DNA from: Chloroflexota bacterium | GTDB lineage: Bacteria; Chloroflexota; Limnocylindria; Limnocylindrales; CSP1-4 | Length of the DNA stretch: 7,940 bases | Reading direction: 5' to 3' | NCBI GenBank assembly: GCA_021786915.1 | Contig: JAJYMP010000594.1 | Span: 1 to 7,940, forward strand | Shown: positions 5,121-7,940 of the stretch, in pieces | Layout of the letters: each line of letters opens with the position of its first letter | Numbering within the stretch: position 1 is the stretch's first letter | Position numbers and translations under genes: made by a program | Notes under the pieces: model-generated | The model's database searches: none | What the model saw: only the letters and a program-made list of their open reading frames with translations | What the model was told of the DNA's origin: nothing

Positions 5121-6173
5121 GTGAGCGGTCGAGTGCTGGTCGTCGGATCGGTCAACGTTGACCTGGTGGTGCAGGCGGAGCGGCTGCCTGCGCCGGGCGA
5201 GACCGTGCTCGGCGGCACGTTCAGCCGGTTCCACGGCGGGAAGGGCGGCAACCAGGCCGTCGCGGCGGCCCGCCTCGGCGTCCCGGTCATGCTGGTGGCG
5301 GCGCTCGGCGACGACGAGTTCGGGGCCACCGCGCGCGCCGCGCTGGCCCGCGAAGGGATCGGCACCGACGTCCTGATCACGCTCGACCACACCGCCACCG
5401 GCGTCGCGCTGATCCTGGTCGACGGCAAGGCGGAGAACATGATCTCCGTGGCGCCCGGCGCGAACGCGGGCCTCACAGCCGTTCATGTCCGATCGGCGCT
5501 GGGCCGGCTGGCCCCGCACCAGGGCGACGTCGTCCTGGTCACCCACGAGATCCCCACCGAAGCGGCCCGCGAGGCGCTCCGCCTGGGCCGCGCCGCCGGG
5601 GCGTGGACGGTGCTCAACCCGGCACCGGCCGGCGGGCTCGACCGAAGCGTCATCTCGCTCGCGGACGTGCTGACGCCCAACCGCGGCGAGCTGGCCCGAC
5701 TGGTTGCCGACGACGCGAAGCGCACGGGCCGTGCGACCGCAGTCCCCGAGGATCCGGTCCGCGCCGGCAAGCTCCTGCTCGAGGCCATGGGCGGGGGACC
5801 GAATGGCCCCGGCGCCCTGCTCGTGACCCTGGGCTCGACGGGCGCCGTCCTCGTCCGGCGCGACTCGCCGCCGCTCGAGATCAAGTCGCCCAAGGTGAGG
5901 GCCGTGGACGCGACCGGTGCCGGCGACGCGCTCAACGGGGCGTTGGCGTCCGCGCTCGCCGTGGGGCTCGACCTCGAGATGGCCTGCAAGCGGGCCGTCG
6001 TCGCGGCATCGCTCTCGGTCACCCGTGCAGGGGCGCGGGAGGGCATGCCGGGCGGGGCGGAGCTCGACGCCAAGCTGCTCGAGCTCGGGATCATCCTGCC
6101 GCCGCCCCCGCCGCAGGGGCCCGACGAAGCCGGCGTCGTGGACGCGGCCGAGACGGACGCCGGGCCGGCCTGA
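5121..6173 (+). CDS. rbsK: Ribokinase (PfkB family) with a C-terminal extension
   Basis: A 350-residue sugar kinase that phosphorylates ribose to ribose 5-phosphate with ATP in the cytoplasm. The N-terminal strand VVGSVNVDLV (7-16) supplies the substrate aspartate D14. The first PfkB signature HGGKGGNQAVAAARLG is at 38-53, THEIP with the ribose-contacting glutamate E143 at 141-145, the NxxE motif (N187 to E190) follows PxxxT-type context, and the second signature DATGAGDALNGAL at 263-275 contains the anion hole and catalytic base D269. Family members are usually about 300-310 residues; here the fold ends near ELGIILP and about 25 proline-rich, then acidic residues are added. A nearby PfkB enzyme with another sugar substrate is possible, but the N-terminal ribokinase motifs fit well. 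No rbs transporter or repressor is next to it; it shares orientation with the dehydrogenase upstream. Confidence 0.88.
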   Translation: MSGRVLVVGSVNVDLVVQAERLPAPGETVLGGTFSRFHGGKGGNQAVAAARLGVPVMLVAALGDDEFGATARAALAREGIGTDVLITLDHTATGVALILVDGKAENMISVAPGANAGLTAVHVRSALGRLAPHQGDVVLVTHEIPTEAAREALRLGRAAGAWTVLNPAPAGGLDRSVISLADVLTPNRGELARLVADDAKRTGRATAVPEDPVRAGKLLLEAMGGGPNGPGALLVTLGSTGAVLVRRDSPPLEIKSPKVRAVDATGAGDALNGALASALAVGLDLEMACKRAVVAASLSVTRAGAREGMPGGAELDAKLLELGIILPPPPPQGPDEAGVVDAAETDAGPA

Positions 6174-6197
6174 GGTCCGCAGCGCACTCGCCGGACC
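6174..6197. terminator. Weak hairpin in the convergent gap
   Basis: GGTCCG (6174-6179) pairs with CGGACC (6192-6197) around a 12-base loop, in the 51-base gap between the convergent ribokinase and ApbE genes. A second short stem (CGGCC 6205-6209 with GGCCG 6216-6220) follows. Either could help stop transcription in both directions, but there is no T run. Confidence 0.25.
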
Positions 6198-6224
6198 GTG
6201 ATCCCGGCCGGACGCGGCCGACGA

Positions 6225-7307
6225 CTAGAGGCGCTCCTCGGCGACCCACGAGCTGCGGACGCGCGCCTCAGGGGTGAGCCCGAGCTTGCCGCGATCGTCG
6301 ACCCACCAAGCCGCAAGGCCGCGTCGACGCGCCTCCTCGCCGATCGACTCGGACCCGCCCAGGAACAGCGCCTTGCTCCAGACCTCGTTCCAGGCGGGGT
6401 CGGGGCCTGCCACAGTGACGCTCACGAGGCCGCTCCTGGCGGGCTCGCGGATGGTCGGGTCGATCAGGTGGTGCACCGGGCGGCCGTCGGGGCCGATCCA
6501 GTTCCGCACGGCCACCGACGATGTGCTCACGCCGCCCGTTCGGAGGGCGTAGACCGCGAGCGGCTCGGTGGGCTGGTCAGTCGAGGCGAGCGGATCCTCG
6601 ACCCCGATGAGCCAGCCCTCCGGCGGCGCTGCCCCGGCGCACAGGATGTCGCCGCCGGCGTCGAGGAGGAGGCCCGCGTCCTCCGGGAGCGCACGCCTCG
6701 CTGACGCGGCGGCCCAGCGGAGCGCCAGGCCCTTCCCGACGCCCCCGCTGTCCACCGGCAGCTCTGGAACGTGGACGAGCGACGCGCGAGGCGTCCCAGC
6801 CCTGACGAGGGAGAGGGGTTCCGCCGTCGCCCCCGGCGCCGACGGGGCAGCGTCGCCGAGCGTCGAGGCCCCGTGCTCGCCGATCTGCTCCAGGACGTCC
6901 AGAACGGTGGCGTCGAACCGCCCGTTCGTGAGCCGGCCGGCGCGGTGGACCGTGGCGAGCATCGTCCGCAGGCGCCAGGACACGAGCGCCACGCGACCGC
7001 TGCCGGCGAGCCGGTTGAGGGCTGTCAGCTCGGAGTCGTCGCGGAAGCGGGAGAGCGATGCATCGACCGCGGCGAACTCTGCGACGACGGCCGCCCAGGC
7101 GGCTTCCGCAGATGCCCGTACGGTGTCGGCAGGCTCGCCAGACGGCGCGCTCACGAAGAGCTTGAGCCGCGACCCCAGCGCTCGCCCCGAGAAGCGAACG
7201 AGATCGGCCGCCCCCTCGGTCGGCGGCTCGGCTACGTGCGGCGGCTCGAGTCCGGGTGCATGCATCTCGGGCTGGGCCACCGAGAACACGGCGATCGACC
7301 GCGTCAC
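6225..7307 (-). CDS. apbE: FAD:protein FMN transferase (ApbE family)
   Basis: A 360-residue enzyme of the family that transfers FMN from FAD to a threonine or serine of target proteins, such as NqrB/C, RnfG and FMN-binding-domain proteins. Recognisable ApbE elements in order: ALGSRLKLFV near 43-52 (in place of the usual MGT start), LSRFRDDSELTALNR at 85-99, NGRFDAT at 128-134, VDSGGVGKG at 185-193, LLDAGGDI at 214-221, TGGVSTSS at 257-264 and HHLIDPT at 279-285. The late metal-site region, usually ADxLxTAL, reads NEVWSKAL at 307-314, so the usual Asp and Thr appear as E308 and K312. No signal peptide or lipoprotein cysteine is visible at the N-terminus, unlike many exported ApbE proteins. GTG 7307 starts eight bases after the stop of the upstream membrane protein and has a weak ribosome binding site, suggesting coupling. 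Its protein substrate is not in the window. Confidence 0.87.
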   Translation of the reverse strand: MTRSIAVFSVAQPEMHAPGLEPPHVAEPPTEGAADLVRFSGRALGSRLKLFVSAPSGEPADTVRASAEAAWAAVVAEFAAVDASLSRFRDDSELTALNRLAGSGRVALVSWRLRTMLATVHRAGRLTNGRFDATVLDVLEQIGEHGASTLGDAAPSAPGATAEPLSLVRAGTPRASLVHVPELPVDSGGVGKGLALRWAAASARRALPEDAGLLLDAGGDILCAGAAPPEGWLIGVEDPLASTDQPTEPLAVYALRTGGVSTSSVAVRNWIGPDGRPVHHLIDPTIREPARSGLVSVTVAGPDPAWNEVWSKALFLGGSESIGEEARRRGLAAWWVDDRGKLGLTPEARVRSSWVAEERL

Positions 7308-7315
7308 CGGCGAGC

Positions 7316-7940
7316 CTACGGCTTCCCCGATCCGCTGGTGCTTGTCACGACCACGCCTCCGCCCCCGCCGCCGACCGCGCCCCGGATCGTCACCGAGGGC
7401 AGCTTGAAGTTGGCGTTCATCGCCGCGGCCGATCCCTGGATCCTCGCCACGAGCGCACTGAGCTGCTGGAACTGCGCCTGGTACGTCGCCATGTCCGTGC
7501 TGGCGGAGTTGTAGTCGCTCGCGAGCGCCCTCAGCCGGGCGTCGGCGTCCTTGATGGCGGCGTCGGTCTCGTCGTTCGCAGCCTTGGCGCTCGCGATGGC
7601 GTCGAGCTCCGGCTGGGCGGCCGCGACGGCCCGCGACTGCGTCTGCGCCTCGAGCCCTGCGACGGTCGCAAGCGAGACGGCGTACACCGCGGCCGACACG
7701 CCGATGAGCACGCCGGCCCGCGTCGCCGTGGAGAGCAGCGCGTCGCCGCGCGGCTTGGCGTGGCGGGCCACTGCTGCGATGGCCACCGGCTGGGCGGATC
7801 CGGAGCGCGCGCGAGCGATGGCCGGACCGCCCGGTGACGCTTCTCGAGGCCCCGGGACCGGCACGATGACCGAACGCGGGCGGGCGTCCTCGGGCCCGGG
7901 GGCCGCGAGCCGGCCGGGTTGCGCAGCGGCGCTCCGGCCG
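7316..7940 (-). CDS. Membrane-anchored coiled-coil protein of unknown function (5' partial)
   Basis: The frame is open from the right edge to a TAG at 7318-7316, so the start may lie outside the window. The GTG at 7864 is a possible internal start giving 182 residues, but 25 more codons upstream are open and have no stop. Using that GTG for numbering: a Pro/Ala/Arg-rich, probably cytoplasmic stretch (1-42), one membrane span (about 49-70, AGVLIGVSAAVYAVSLATVAG), an Ala/Asp/Gln-rich helical or coiled-coil segment (about 75-145), then SVTIRGAV, six consecutive glycines (165-170) and a Ser/Thr/Gly tail. The expected topology is N-terminus inside, helix outside. I do not recognise the family. It lies eight bases upstream of the ApbE gene and is probably co-transcribed with it. 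I looked for an ApbE flavinylation motif (SGATxT type) and found none, so it is not an evident flavoprotein substrate. Confidence 0.7.
   Translation of the reverse strand, partial: GRSAAAQPGRLAAPGPEDARPRSVIVPVPGPREASPGGPAIARARSGSAQPVAIAAVARHAKPRGDALLSTATRAGVLIGVSAAVYAVSLATVAGLEAQTQSRAVAAAQPELDAIASAKAANDETDAAIKDADARLRALASDYNSASTDMATYQAQFQQLSALVARIQGSAAAMNANFKLPSVTIRGAVGGGGGGVVVTSTSGSGKP

Noticed and set aside
7316..7390. Flavinylation target site in the Gly/Ser/Thr tail of the membrane protein
   Set aside because: The tail reads VVVTSTSGSGKP and lacks the SGATxT-type motif recognised by ApbE.
1..7940. CRISPR array, tRNA, rRNA or insertion sequence
   Set aside because: I saw no regularly spaced repeats, tRNA-like cloverleaf, rRNA core sequence, transposase motif or terminal inverted repeats.

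Overview
The window is a high-GC (visibly around 70%) bacterial chromosomal segment with GC-rich third positions, GTG starts, short intergenic gaps and many long antisense reading frames that are by-products of base composition. The rplU-rpmA-rpmE order, a deazaflavin (F420) nitroreductase relic and the overall style fit a high-GC Chloroflexota (Limnocylindria-like) or an actinobacterium. This taxonomic call is an inference and is weak.

Left part, plus strand (1-960): the end of a ribosomal protein gene, read as the low-complexity C-terminal tail of L21 (rplU), then L27 (rpmA) and a zinc-type L31 (rpmE), closed by a 9-bp GC-rich hairpin. The next 420 bases (961-1380) hold no intact gene. They do contain a recognisable relic on the minus strand: the first 12 and last roughly 20 residues of a deazaflavin-dependent nitroreductase (Ddn/DUF385 family), joined out of frame after loss of the middle. 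A less certain plus-strand coding remnant lies beside it.

Middle part, minus strand (4128 down to 1381): four genes joined by three successive 4-base stop/start overlaps (GTGA, GTGA, ATGA). In transcription order they are an SdpR-type ArsR repressor, a short DUF1648 membrane protein resembling the N-terminal half of SdpI, an ABC transporter ATPase with a PLDc_N membrane domain fused to its N-terminus (equivalent to Bacillus YxlE plus YxlF), and an ABC-2 permease (YxlG-like). A plausible promoter with a palindrome over the predicted transcription start precedes the repressor, which suggests autorepression. This repressor, immunity-like membrane protein and exporter cassette is the most interesting content of the window. 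A self-protection or envelope-stress role is inferred, not shown.

Right part: on the plus strand, an enoyl-ACP-reductase-like short-chain dehydrogenase (Tyr-x6-Lys active site) is followed 44 bases later by a ribokinase with an extra proline-rich and acidic tail. Convergent to these, on the minus strand, are an ApbE-type FAD:protein FMN transferase and, just upstream of it, a membrane-anchored coiled-coil protein that runs off the right edge. These last two are probably co-transcribed and may belong to an extracytoplasmic flavin electron-transfer locus continuing beyond the window.
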